Shown here: one piece after another, positions 9,838 to 19,739 of the stretch
Layout of the letters: each line of letters starts with the position of its first letter
Numbering within the stretch: position 1 is the stretch's first letter
From: Prorocentrum cordatum
Lineage: Eukaryota; Sar; Dinophyceae; Prorocentrales; Prorocentraceae
NCBI GenBank assembly: GCA_963575745.1
Contig: CAUYUJ010018727.1
Coordinates: 633,393-697,392 of the forward strand
Length of the DNA: 64,000 nucleotides
Reading direction: 5' to 3'
Translations under genes and position numbers: made by a program
The notes under the pieces: model-generated
What the model was told of the DNA's origin: nothing
The model's input: the letters and a program-made list of their open reading frames with translations, nothing else
Databases searched by the model: none

Positions 9838-9935
9838 ATGATGGTTTTGCCAGTGGTGACGATGAGGACAATATCGGTGATGATTATGATGATAGTGATT
9901 ATGGTGATGGTGACGATGATGTGGACGCGGATTCT
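9838..9935. repeat. Degenerate GAT/ATG trinucleotide repeat
   Basis: GATGATGAT-like sequence with GGT and AAT interruptions. It gives Asp-rich or Met-rich open frames that look like low complexity. Confidence 0.6.
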
Positions 9936-10237
9936 TGTTGGTGCTCGCGTTGCGGGATCTTGCGTCTGCGTTGTCAGCTAAGGGTTTCACGAATGTCGCG
10001 TACGGAGTCCCGCACAATTGAGTTGGAGGGGGCGAGTACCACGTGTGCCAGTCCTTTGTTGCTCAGGGCCCTTCCAATATCTTGTTTCAAGTCGGCGTTT
10101 CATTCGAAACATCCCCCGTAAACATTATTTCGGACGGGTCGTCGAAACCATCAGTTCATAGTGGAGATGTTGGTGGTGATGATTCTGGTGGTGATGACGA
10201 TAATGGTCAGCTCCTGGGCGGATGCCGTCAGCACCAC

Positions 10238-10363
10238 TACTCCGCCCTGCCGATGTCGAGACCAGCGCGGGCCTCGTGGGTCGTCTGGCGGTTTTGGATG
10301 TTGGCGTGTGCAGCAGCCCAGAGGCATAAGGCGCTGGCGAGGACTGCTGCGACGCGGCGCATG
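10238..10363 (-). CDS. Candidate exon with signal-peptide-like N-terminus
   Basis: On the minus strand an ATG at 10363 opens MRRVAAVLASALCLWAAAHA followed by NIQNRQTTHE and a stop near 10238. Two arginines, a 14-residue hydrophobic core and an AHA motif resemble a secretory signal with a cleavage site. The mature part is very short, so it is either the first exon of a longer gene or chance. No homology is recognised. Confidence 0.22.
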
Positions 10364-10374
10364 CCTGAAAACTC

Positions 10375-10900
10375 GACGGCCACCGCGGCCACTTCGTGAA
10401 ACTGGCGGCGGCGGGCACCACGTACGTGCCCAACGTGTGGTCCGGATACGGCCGCGCCAGGCGACACTGCGGACGCTGGCGTTGCGGGCTGCGCTGCGCC
10501 GTGGGCTGGGCTGCCAGTGGGCGCTGCAGCGCTGGACCGCGGCGGCCATTGGCGTGGCCATCTGGCGCCTGGCAACGGCCATGGTCCACGCAGGCTCCTC
10601 CCAGTTGTCCTCAGAGGAGGGAGCGCCTCCTCAGCGAGGTGACGCCGTCCTGGGCGCGGGCTTGAGGCCGGCACAGAGATCAATGCTATTTTTTGGGGGG
10701 GACGCAACGACGATGACGATGATGTTGACGTTGATGTCCTGGATGATTTCGTTGAGGGGTCTTACGTTGGCGTCTTCATCTGAGGGTTCCGCTCGTGTCG
10801 CGCACTCTTACAGTGAACGCGTCTCATGCCACAGGTCGCTGTCCCTTCTTGCTCAGGACACGCTCCATAGGTTGCGTGCCAATCAATCCAGGCAGCGTCG
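10375..10900. other. GC-rich segment, no gene recognised
   Basis: Long open frames on both strands over 10390-10660 reflect GC-rich composition. None shows a recognised domain. Confidence 0.4.
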
Positions 10901-10919
10901 CGTACCACAGGTCGCGCGT

Positions 10920-11310
10920 GGCCGTTGGAGGTTAATCGTTCAGACTTTCGTGTTGTACGTCGTTGGAACTCGATGGTGGCGTGGCGCTTTGAACACCAGA
11001 GCCGCCGCTGGAACTGAACATTTACGATTGACGTGGCGTCTTCAACCAGCATGGCCGTTGGAGTTTAATCGTTTGAATATTCGAGGCATTAGTCGCTGGA
11101 GCTCGATGGTGGCGTGGCACTTTAAATTGGCGTTGCTGCGTGAACTGGACCGTTCCCATCCACGTGGCGTTTTTTTATCGGCGTTGCCGTTGGCGCTTCG
11201 TTGTTTAAGTCTCGCGTCGTGCGTCGTTGGGCTTCGATGGCGGCACGGCGTTTTTCATTGGTCCCGCCGTTAGATCCGAACCGTCGTGTGTTTTGGTTGT
11301 TGAAGATTCG
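10920..11310. repeat. Three decayed copies of a 130-133-bp tandem repeat
   Basis: GCCGTTGGAGGTTAATCGTT-like starts at about 10920, 11053 and 11186. CGTTGGAACTCGATGGTGGC-like blocks are at 10961, 11094 and 11224. Confidence 0.65.
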
Positions 11311-11458
11311 TCGTTGGATTTGTTGTGTCGAGAATCGTGCGAAGTCGACGGTGCGTGGTGTTGTTAATCGGCGCCCAAATTCCAAACGCACAAGTGCGTT
11401 CTGCTCAAGCCGCGGTCGGGGGGGAGATCTCGGGAGAGTCCCCATACGCGGTGGTTCT

Positions 11459-11720
11459 GGGCAAGAGTATTGGGTTTGCTTCGTGGGCAACGATATAGGG
11501 GTTCAGCGTGCCAGTGTGTCTTGCGCAGGCCGCGCTCAGAGGGAAAACTTTTGGGGGGGACTTTGCACCGAGTGGTTAGGTGGCAAGCGTATTTGGGTTT
11601 GCTGTGTAGGCTACGATGCGAGGGTCAAGCGTACTGGTATGCTTGCGCAGGGCGCGCTCGGAAACAACATTTCCAGGATTTGCTTCGCACGTTTGAAAAG
11701 CAAGCGTTTCGCCGGATCCT
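11459..11720. repeat. Two to three copies of a 122-bp tandem repeat
   Basis: GGCAAG...ATTGGGTTTGCT blocks start at 11460 and 11582, each followed by CTTGCGCAGGCCGCGCTC or a variant. A third, weak start is near 11697. Confidence 0.6.
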
Positions 11721-12243
11721 CCTCACAGTATCTAGATGTGGGAGACGATCGGTTCAGACGCATTATGCTAAAAGGAGCATTTTGCTTCAGACATCTTCAA
11801 GAAGTGGGGATGATAAGATCGCTGACATAATTTCCGGATCTTCCAAAAAATGCGTTGTCGTCTGAGGCATCCTCCCAACATGAAATATTCGAAAAATTGT
11901 TTTACGACCCCGCGTGCTAATCATGAATTTTTCGATCGAGACATCGTCATCACATAAAGATGCTTAAATAGCTGGCGGGACCTTCGGATCTCAATCTCCG
12001 GAAATGTCGCCCACGCCAGAGACATCTTCAAACACATTGAATTCCCCGATAGGTGTTGTACGACATCATTTCGGGGCGTTGTTGGAGGACCCCCAAGAGG
12101 GTCCAAGAAGCGAAACCATTGAAACACCATTGGTGTTGCAATACGATTGGTTTAATGTAAGCGTCTCGCTAGAGACATCCTCAAACAAGGTCTTCGTACG
12201 GGTCTTCGAGAATAATCCGAATATGATGAAGATGCGAGTGATG

Positions 12244-12491
12244 GCGTTGAATATGATGATGACGATGAGTATGATGATCCTGACGGTATCGATGCTGATG
12301 GTGATGCCGTCAATGATGCCGAGGTTGATGTTTGCGTCGATGCGGTTAGTGGTGATTGTGATGTTGAGCGTTGAATATGATGATGACGATGATTATGATG
12401 ATCCTGACGGTATCGATGCTGATGGTGATGCCGTCAATGATGCCGAGGTTGATGTTTGCGTTGATGCGGTTGGTGGTGATTGTGATGTTGA
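12244..12491. repeat. Recent 124-bp tandem duplication
   Basis: GCGTTGAATATGATGATGAC starts at 12244 and again at 12368, and the next 120 bases agree with only a few differences. The period is not a multiple of three, so a coding role is unlikely. Confidence 0.8.
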
Positions 12492-12599
12492 TGATGTTGT
12501 TGGTTTTGGTGATGCTGTTCGTGTTGGTGGTATGGTTGGTAATGGTAATGATGGTGTGATGGTGGTGTCGGTAATGATGATGGTGGTGGTAATGCGGTA

Positions 12600-13520
12600 A
12601 TGATGATCAAAATGATGAACGTGAGGGCGGCAAAGGAGGGAAACAGGGATAATACAGTAATACAGAAGAGCGGGGAGGAAAACCGGGAATAGGTTTGTGA
12701 ACGTTCGGGGGGCGCGCGCCCATAGGCATCCCCACGTGGACATTCGGATAGCTCGCCCACGTTACAGTTGATCGTGATACTGCGGCACGTTCTTGCACAG
12801 CTCTTTGAATTCAGTCGTTTCCCATTCACGTCAGGCGAGGTTTCAAAATAGTGTCCGCTGCAGCGTGGGCTCGGCGCTTTGCTCCCATTGTTCGAAATGG
12901 CGCTCCCGCCCCAGCGCGGGTAATTTTTCTGGATCCGAGTTGTTTTCATCGCTGTTGACCTCATTTCCTTTCTTCCGCCTTCCTTGGTTCTCCTGTTCCT
13001 TGTGCCCTTTCCGCTCTAACTCCAGCTGCTGCGGTTCGTCCTCGTCCTCCATCATCATCGTCCTCCTGCACCTCAGTTCCATCCTCCTGCTAATCTGCCA
13101 CTTCTTCCTCCAATGTATGCAGCTCCTTTTTGTCCGATTGTGCGTAACACGATGGGGTCCGATTTGGAATGCCAAGTCCGCCATGGCACGCGTCGGCGGC
13201 CAGAGATAAGTAGCGCAACGGGAAGGGATGCGTGGGAAGGGTAGGATGTCAGATATCACGCCGGCGCACCTGGCTTGCCCCTGCCCCCCCCCCGCTGCCC
13301 GATCTCCTTGCCCCTCGCCTCCCCCCCACCTCGGCGTCGCTCGGGCGTGGGCATGTTGTCCTCGGCAAATACCCTCGAGGAGCACCCGGGACCATCTTGC
13401 CGGCAACTGCGCGCACGACCCCGAAGACTACGCGGGGAGTGGCCTCCCGAGCGATGGCGAGCCCATCGACGCGACCCCCCCCGCTGGCGGCAGGCGGCCG
13501 GGCGCGGCGCCCTCTTCCCT
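12600..13520. other. No gene recognised
   Basis: Mixed-composition sequence. Several open frames on both strands show no recognised domain. Confidence 0.4.
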
Positions 13521-13541
13521 GCCAGCAGGCCGCCGGCCACC

Positions 13542-13685
13542 ATGGGCAACCGGTCTGGCTGCTGCGGGCCCGACAGGCCCCCGGGGGCCCCCACGTGGCC
13601 GCCGCCGCCGCCGCCACCGTCGTGCACCGGGGCGCGCCGCGCCGCCCTCCAAAGCTCCAGCGCAATGGGAGGCTTTGTCTCCGCC
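13542..13685 (+). CDS. Candidate first exon of an N-myristoylated protein
   Basis: The ATG at 13542 sits in GCCACCATGG, the textbook optimal context, and opens MGNRSGCCGPDRPPGAP. Gly2 with Ser6 matches the N-myristoylation signal, and Cys7-Cys8 could be palmitoylated, so a membrane-anchored protein is suggested. The frame continues into a Pro run and then into (TCC)n, so the exon probably ends earlier. The downstream partner is unknown; it could even be the start of the PPPDE gene, which is speculation. Confidence 0.35.
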
Positions 13686-13689
13686 TCGT

Positions 13690-13771
13690 GCTCCTTCCCT
13701 CCTCCTCCTCCTCCTCCTCCTCCTCCTCCTCCTCCTCCTCCTCCTCCTCCTCCTCCTCCTCCTCCTCCTCC
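13690..13771. repeat. (TCC)n microsatellite
   Basis: Pure TCC array. Confidence 0.9.
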
Positions 13772-13805
13772 ACAGCGTTGGGGGGTGATGGGCTCAGGGG
13801 TGAGA

Positions 13806-14061
13806 TCTAGGCCTCCTAGATGGGGTCCGAGTGGATGGGGTCGGAGGATCGCGCCGCATCGCCGATGCATCGGCGATGCGGCTCGATGTGAAGCCCGATT
13901 TTCTCCACGCCGACGGCGCCGATGCATCGCCGACGTCGCCAATGCATCGCTGGTGCATCGCCGATGCATCGGCAATGCATCGTCGATGCATCGTCGATGT
14001 ATCGGCGATTCGGCGCGATCCTCCGACCCCCTCTGCTCCCACCCCATCTATGAGGCCTCCA
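13806..14061. mobile_element. Foldback element B, copy 2
   Basis: Starts with GGCCTCCTAGATGGGGTC and ends with its near reverse complement (ACCCCATCTATGAGGCCTC). Inside are GGTCGGAGGATCGCGCC and GGCGCGATCCTCCGACC, then many CATCGCCGATGCATCGGCGA blocks. Almost the entire 256 bp can fold on itself. No ORF. Confidence 0.8.
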
Positions 14062-14139
14062 GGAGAAGCATCGACACCTGATCGCCCATTGATTGCCGAT
14101 CAGGGGGCCCTATGGGCCACCCAGCCCGGGACAGTGTGG

Positions 14140-14212
14140 ATTCGCTATTTGGGGCCTATCGGCGATCTATCGGCGATGCATCGCCGATTCAAGGTCGATG
14201 TTCCTCCCCCCC
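14140..14212. repeat. Dispersed repeat family C, copy 3
   Basis: GTGTGGATTCGCTATTTGG, then CGGCGATCTATCGGCGATG, then CGCCGATTCAAGGTCGATG. It sits about 80 bases after foldback element B. Confidence 0.65.
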
Positions 14213-14515
14213 TGGGCGGGCCCCTCTATCGTTCACCCTCACCCAGGCCTCCAGCGCAATCGGAGATGTTGTGCCATTTCCTGCATCTGGGGGCAGTTCG
14301 GAGACTTCGGTGCTTTTGCCCTGGTCCGTCTTCGGGGGCCCTTGCGGGATGTCAGGACTCGGCTCGGGATGAATGGCCGGTCCTGGGGAACGGACCCTGG
14401 GGGGGCCCGCGTTGCAAAACACATCGTGTCGTCGGAGGTCTGAGCTCCTGGAGGGCGGCACAAGCGAAACGGGGAAGAGTCGGGACGATGACCAGCGGGG
14501 AATGACGTTAGACAG

Positions 14516-14725
14516 TGTCGGGGGAGCGTAAGACCCGGGTTTGCCGGGACTCGGGTTTGCCATCGTTTTTTGACGACCGCGATTCGGATTTTGACGAGGA
14601 GGAGTTTTGTGAAATGTCTGCAGCGGGAGACCTCGTCAAAATGCAGGCTCGGCCTCGTCATTTTTTTGACGACCTCGTCGGGGATTTCCGAGTCCCCCGT
14701 ACCCGGGTCTTACGTCTCCCCGACA
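14516..14725. mobile_element. 210-bp terminal-inverted-repeat element
   Basis: Left end TGTCGGGGGAGCGTAAGACC, right end GGTCTTACGTCTCCCCGACA. The arms continue imperfectly for about 38 bases. The interior also folds (GATTTTGACGAGG with CCTCGTCAAAATG). Its open frame is a by-product of composition. Confidence 0.75.
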
Positions 14726-15460
14726 GTGGGGTCTACAGCGCCGGCGTTCGCGCGCAGACTCCCCGCGCAAGCTCGGGCGTGAGGCGCCATCTTCTCCACG
14801 CGGCGTGCCGCGTCGGGGGCCCGCGCGGCGTAAGCCGTGGCCGTTGTCCGCGGTTCGGTCGGTTCGGCTGCGTCGCGATCGGGTGCGTTCAGTCGATTCG
14901 CTTCGATCGGTGGCCGTGTCGATTCTGCGTGGGGTTGCGTCCCGCAGGTGTGGGTATCGTCGTCTGGTCGGCCTGTTCTTTCTGTTGCACTGTCGCCGTG
15001 GACGGCCTCGGGGACGGAGACCTGCAGCAGCCCTCGTCCATTCAGGAGGGGACTGTCGGTGTCGCCACGGGCGTTTTCCACAAGTGACAGGCGTCGCTTG
15101 CCCAGCAGCGCGACCGCGTTCTGTTTTGCACAGTGTGCGTTGATGGGCTCGTGCAGCGGGGTCGCGCATCCAGATGCTGGATGCCTTTCGCCGGGGTACC
15201 TCGGGTATCTTCGCTCCGCGCGCTGCGCGGTGACTTCCGTGGCCGTGACAAAGGCTGGTGCGTCCATGGCGCTCCGAGCGTCCCCCCCCCCGTGGCACCC
15301 CGCGGGCGGATTTCCAGGGCTGGGCTTCTGGCCAGGGTGGCCCGTGGCCGCGCCCGCACTGCACCCGGTGCTCCCGCACGCGCTCCGGGAGTGCCCAGCG
15401 GGGGGCGGCAGGGGAGGGCCTCCCGCGAGGGCCGTTGGGGGCCGCGCCCGCGCTGCACTT
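14726..15460. other. GC-rich segment, no gene recognised
   Basis: Contains CGGTTCGGTCGGTTCGG repeats near 14850 and a small hairpin at 15168. Long antisense open frames here are composition artefacts. Confidence 0.4.
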
Positions 15461-15464
15461 CGTT

Positions 15465-15516
15465 TCTCCTCCTCCTCCTCCTCCTCCTCCTCCTCCTCCT
15501 CCTCCTCCTCCTCCTC
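15465..15516. repeat. (TCC)n microsatellite
   Basis: Pure TCC run that ends exactly where the spliced-leader relict begins. Confidence 0.9.
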
Positions 15517-15536
15517 CAGTACCATTTTGGCTCACG
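15516..15536 (+). promoter_or_regulatory. Relict dinoflagellate spliced leader
   Basis: The sequence here contains CCATTTTGGCTCA, a 13-base exact match to the conserved dinoflagellate spliced leader (core CCGTAGCCATTTTGGCTCAA). The upstream part is slightly altered (CCAGTA instead of CCGTAG). Such relicts mark cDNAs of trans-spliced mRNAs that were copied back into the genome. An intronless ORF starts 50 bases downstream. Confidence 0.7.
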
Positions 15537-15585
15537 CGCGCTCGCTGCTGGCCCCGCCGCCGACGCGCCGACGCCTGGTACGGCG

Positions 15586-16263
15586 ATGGCTGCCCGCGCG
15601 GCACCGCTCGAGGGCGCGCGCGGCGCGCTCCTCGCGGTCCACGCCGCCGCTGGGCTGGCGGCCCGCGCCCCCGCAGGCGGCCGCGACGCGGTGCGCCTGC
15701 TGCGCGCGGCTGAGGGCCTACTCCGCACGGCCGTGGCCGTGCTGGCGGCGCCGCCGCCTGCTCCCGCCCCGCCTGCTGAGGCGGCCGCGCCACCCGCCGC
15801 CCCGCGGCGGCGGCGCCGCCCGCGCGGACGAGGCCGAGGAGCAGCCGCGGACATGGCGCCGCTCGACATGGAGGTGGTCGACGACGGGGGCGGGGCGGCG
15901 GAGGGTGCCGTGCGGGGCGCTGCGGCTCCCGATCCATCGCCCGTGCCGATGCTGGAGGACGACAGCTGGGCTGATGCTCTGCCGTTGGTGCAGCGGAGCC
16001 GCCCGCCATCCAGCGCGGCCTCGCGCGAGGGCAAGGGCAAGAACACGGGCAAGGGCGGCGAGCACAATGACAAGAGCTGGCACGCTGGATTGGAGATCTG
16101 GCAGCTTCGGAATCTCGTCCGCCGCCTGGCGACGCGCGCGAGGCTCCCCAAGGTGCCCGAGATCCCGTTCGACCGCGACGAGCTGATCGCAATGGCCAGC
16201 AACTTCGAGGAGATGCTGACCGCGTACGACGGCCCCCGCGCAGGTCGCGGCTCGGGCACGTGA
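15586..16263 (+). CDS. Intronless 225-residue protein, probable retroposed cDNA
   Basis: Complete ORF from the ATG at 15586 to the TGA at 16261-16263. Residues 1-60 are Ala/Leu-rich and probably helical (GALLAVHAAAGLAARAP...). Residues 60-90 are a Pro/Ala stretch ending in a basic RRRRRPRGRGR run. The middle is acidic (LEDDSWADALP). The last 65 residues look ordered: SWHAGLEIWQLRNLVRRL...ELIAMASNFEEMLTAY. It lies behind a spliced-leader relict and has no introns, unlike other genes in this window, so it is probably a retrogene. Function is unknown. It might instead be a gag-like ORF of an unrecognised element. Confidence 0.55.
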   Translation: MAARAAPLEGARGALLAVHAAAGLAARAPAGGRDAVRLLRAAEGLLRTAVAVLAAPPPAPAPPAEAAAPPAAPRRRRRPRGRGRGAAADMAPLDMEVVDDGGGAAEGAVRGAAAPDPSPVPMLEDDSWADALPLVQRSRPPSSAASREGKGKNTGKGGEHNDKSWHAGLEIWQLRNLVRRLATRARLPKVPEIPFDRDELIAMASNFEEMLTAYDGPRAGRGSGT

Positions 16264-16466
16264 CAAGCGAGCTGGGCGTCGACATCGGTAAGCCCGTCGC
16301 GCTCGGCCTCGCGGCCGGGGGCCCTAGGCAGCCGCACGGCGCAGGGCCCCCGTTCAGGGGAAAGCCGTCGACTGCATGCAGTTCACGGTCGGGGGGTCTG
16401 GCTCCTCAGGTGGAGACCAGGCCCCCCGCGGCGGGAGGCGGGGAACACGCGCTCTCCTGAGACTCG

Positions 16467-16618
16467 GGGATCCTCCTCCTCCTCCTCCTCCTCCTCCTCC
16501 GCCCTCTCCTCCTCCTCCTCCTCCTCCTCCTCCTCCTCGTCCTCCTTCCTCCTCCTCCTCCTCCTCCTCCTCCTCCTCTTCTTCCTCCTCCTCCTCTTTT
16601 TCCACCTCCTCCTGCACG
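16467..16618. repeat. (TCC)n microsatellite
   Basis: TCC array with TCG and TTC interruptions. Confidence 0.9.
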
Positions 16619-17385
16619 CTTCGGGCGCGCCAGTGGAGAGCACCGGGGGGAGGGCAGGAGGAGCTGGTTCGGCAGGGCCCCAGCTGGCCAGCGTCGAGCT
16701 CCCCCGGGCGTCTGTGCAGCTCGCGTGCGAGCTGGGGCGCGGGAGCGTCCGGCAGGGCCTCGGGACACAGCCTGGCATCACCTCGTGGTCTCTGCCCCAG
16801 GTCGGAGGGCAGGGGGGGGAGAGAGGAGAGGGGTGGAGGGGAGGCAGGTCCGGGGCAGGGAGGGAGAGGATCGAGGGTCAAGCGTCCCTCCACCCGACAT
16901 TGGGGTTGTTAGATTTGGTTCCCGATCCGCCCCGCATCGCGGCCGCCAGGCCCGGAGAGTGCCGGTGCTCCCTGGGTATCCTGCCTCGTGCCGTCTACGA
17001 AGATTGTGTTTTTGTTTGTCGTTTTGCCGTGGGCCTGCATGAACGCACCATGGGAATGTGTAGTTTTGATACATGACTTCACAAGCGTGGCGGAACGAGC
17101 TCAGCGCGACAGTGAAGCAGCCACCCGCGTTGTTTCAATGATCGTGGCACGTGCGTTGTAGCACGTTGCCGATTACCATCAGCTGCGCCTTGAATGGCCT
17201 CTTCTTCGGGCACGATGGCTTGACCGCAGTCTGGGCTTCCACATGTGTATCCCGTGGGTGGCTTGCGATCACTCCAAACGCGAATCCAGCCATGTAGACT
17301 TCAGTTTGTTGGAAGTGTGCTTTCCACCCGCAGTCGCTGGAGAGAGGGAATGGGAGGGGAGCAGAGCGAAGGGTGAGGGGAGACG
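16619..17385. other. No gene recognised
   Basis: Mixed sequence with a G-rich purine tract at 16806-16880. No domain seen. Confidence 0.45.
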
Positions 17386-17389
17386 ATCG

Positions 17390-17745
17390 GATATAGCCAG
17401 GACCCCTGGTACGGGAAGCCAGTCAGTGATTAGGCCCCGAGGCCCCAAGAATTAACCAGAATCATGAACCAAGTCTAGTTGGTGTTTCTGTCACCACCCA
17501 CCACCCACCAAACCACCCCAACCCAACCGGAAGGCCCCAATTTGACCTCCATTCCCAGTGGGGGGCGCGTCGGGGAAGATTGAAAAGCCACATGTGGAAC
17601 GCGTGAACCGCCCCAACCCGAAATTTGGGTCTGCGGGTTAGGTTGGGGTGGTCTGCTAGGAAGTCATTCTTCGGGTGACGGGCAGTTCCGGCTCGTGGAC
17701 CAGAGTGGGGGGGAGGGGCATTGGGCCGCCAGCGCCCGAGAAGAG
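17390..17745. repeat. Dispersed repeat family D, copy 2 (carries MITE-N1)
   Basis: Collinear with 8110-8325 but interrupted at GTGTTTCT by a 177-bp MITE-N1 plus a duplicated TTCT. Confidence 0.75.
17490..17666. mobile_element. MITE-N1, copy 2, with empty-site evidence
   Basis: Starts GTCACCACCCACC and ends AGGAAGTCA, with the inverted CCACCCCAACCCAACC core. TTCT flanks it on both sides (17486-17489 and 17667-17670). The related locus at 8210-8220 has a single TTCT and no insert, which defines both ends. Confidence 0.85.
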
Positions 17746-17757
17746 GGGGATGGGGGG

Positions 17758-17925
17758 GCTCCTCGTTCTCCTCCTCGATCTTGCTCCTCCTTCTCCTCCA
17801 CATCCTCCTCCTCGTCCTTCTCGTCCTCCGCCTCCCCCTCCTCCTCGTCCTCCTTCTCGTCCTCCCCCTCCCCCCCCTCCTCCCCCTCCTCCTCTTCCTC
17901 CTCTTCTTCCTCTTCCTCGCAGAGG
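17758..17925. repeat. (TCC)n microsatellite
   Basis: TCC/TTC array with scattered TCG. Confidence 0.9.
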
Positions 17926-18059
17926 GAAGGGGCAGGGGAGAAGAGGGGTTGGATTTGCCCTGCCCTTGGTTCCCCCACTTCTCTCCTGGTCTGCTTCGAG
18001 CTTGCTCGTTGCAGACCTTGATCGTGAGATCGTGAAATCCTGCGGGGTTGCACCATCAG

Positions 18060-18420
18060 CAGGTGGCGGAATGGGCTGCGCAACCGGTGGCACTGCAGGC
18101 CGCGCCACAGGCTGCGCCACTGGCTGCACCATGGGTTGAATTGGAGGTGGCGCCAGTTGATGCCTAGGTCACCCCCAGAGGCGCGAAGATAATCGCGCCT
18201 CGCGCGCATCGTGACTTGGATTTCTCCAGGGCGGCGGCGTGATTGCGCGACGATGACCGCGCATCGCGGGATGCGCGAAGTCAGGGGGCCTAGTTTGCGA
18301 AATGGGTTGAGCCACAAATTGCGTCGTGGGAGGCTGCGCTGTGGTCTGGGCTGCCCCACTGTTTGCGCCACATGACGCCGAAGCCACAAGGCGGCCTGCC
18401 ACTGGTTGCGCCAGACGCCG
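18060..18420 (-). repeat. Degenerate GGCTGCGCCAC minisatellite (VAQP-like on minus strand)
   Basis: GGCTGCGC(C/A)AC blocks recur at 18070-18140 and 18300-18420. On the minus strand they read VAQPVARP, VAQPI and similar. This might be part of a Pro/Gln-rich exon, but no open frame joins the two clusters convincingly. Confidence 0.35.
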
Positions 18421-18535
18421 CCGGGACCTCAGACGGCCTGCATGCGGGCCCGACCGAATCAGTGCGCTACATGTTGATGACTGCCACTCAGAAGCATGAG
18501 GGCCACACCTGAGAAAACAAAGACCATCAGGGATG

Positions 18536-18770
18536 ATGATGATGAGGAGGAGGAGGAGGAGAAGGAGGAGGAAGAACCGGAGGATCAGCCTTTCCTTTTT
18601 CAGATGCGCCCGCCAGGCTTAATTAGTTTGTTCTCTGCCTAAGTCGGCACACTGCAATTGTTTGCCACTCAGAACGCAATGTTCTCTGATCCATGTCTGT
18701 GCAACGTTAAGACGAGGAGGAGGAGGAGGAGGAGGAGGAAGAGGAAGAGGAGGAGGAGGAGGAGGAAGAA
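18536..18770. repeat. Two (GGA)n arrays
   Basis: GGA arrays at about 18536-18580 and 18715-18770, separated by unrecognised sequence. Confidence 0.85.
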
Positions 18771-18779
18771 AACTCACGT

Positions 18780-19290
18780 ACAGTTGGTCTCTGGAGATCC
18801 CCGGAGGTCTCCTCGGAGTCCTTTGGATGCCCAACGAAGGCCAGAGATTACAAAATATCCTTCGGTCCTTGAGACCCGGCCCTTGTCCTCAAAAATCCAT
18901 CCAAAATGACCCGGTCCCCTCCTCGGGTCATCCTGGCCAGCTCCCCAGGCTGCGCCCAGTCGTGGCGACGACAACCTCCAGAAAGGTCTCAAACTCTCAG
19001 CGACGACGACCGCGTCGCCGCCGCGTCGTCGTCGCCCCGCCAGAGCGACGGTCGGTCCTCTTTCGAGCGTGCACACCCAAACCGTATCGTAAGGATGAGT
19101 AGTTTCCCAAGGGTGCCTTTTTCACCCTTGCCTCTCGGCCCGTCGGTCCATCTTGGCCTTCAGCCATGGGCCTCTACCCCCGACCTCAGTTTGAGCGTCC
19201 ACAGAGCCTTGCTCCCTCACTGTGCCTCCTCGTGGTTCGGTCGTTCTGTGCCGCGTCGGCCTCTCCCCCGCTCGCGCTCGGCCCGGGCGG
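18780..19290. other. No gene recognised upstream of the first PPPDE exon
   Basis: May hold the intron or promoter preceding the PPPDE gene. GTCGTCGCC-type repeats occur at 18990-19050. Confidence 0.35.
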
Positions 19291-19296
19291 CGCAGG

Positions 19297-19344
19297 CGGC
19301 CTGAGCCCGTCACGGTCAACATTTACGACCTGCACGGCACTGGC
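19297..19344 (+). CDS. PPPDE peptidase-like gene, exon 1 (first recognised)
   Basis: Frame reads RPEPVTVNIYDLHGTG. This is the opening strand of the PPPDE (DUF862, DeSI-type) fold, where a V-x-V/I-YDL motif is typical. The acceptor GCGCAG lies just upstream at 19291-19295. The 3' end is uncertain; a GC donor within CTGGCAGCG is possible. The next exon at 23347 continues the fold. PPPDE proteins are thiol isopeptidases with a His-Cys dyad that remove SUMO or ubiquitin in known members. More N-terminal exons may exist upstream. Confidence 0.5.
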
Positions 19345-19739
19345 AGCGCACTCTTTAAGGCGGGGGGGGGGCAAGCGGTGGGCACACTTCGCCGGCCGGC
19401 GGAATGTCCACAGGTCACCAACGGGGGCGCGAGAGGGCATCGCCCGCCGCGGTCCGGGCTGGAGAGCAAGCCCCTTTCTCCGAGAGGGGCGGCACGAGAG
19501 CACGAGGGCACCGAAGTCTGCCGCGCACCGCGGGGCGCGATGCGCGGAGATTGGTTTGCCGCGGGTCCCCTCGACCTCTGGTCCAGATCACCGGCGGATT
19601 GGTTTGCTCAATCTCAGCTTCCGGAATGGGGGCATTTCTGGGGGCTGTGCTGCTTAGATCCAGGTGCCGACACGCGGGGAACGCCCCGAAAAGTAGAAGA
19701 GTATACCAGTTCGACAAGTGCGAAAAGCTGGAAACAAAT

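Noticed and set aside
14636-16285. 549-residue minus-strand frame opposite the spliced-leader-associated ORF
   Set aside because: High GC keeps the antisense open. The plus-strand ORF has the leader relict and a more protein-like C-terminus.
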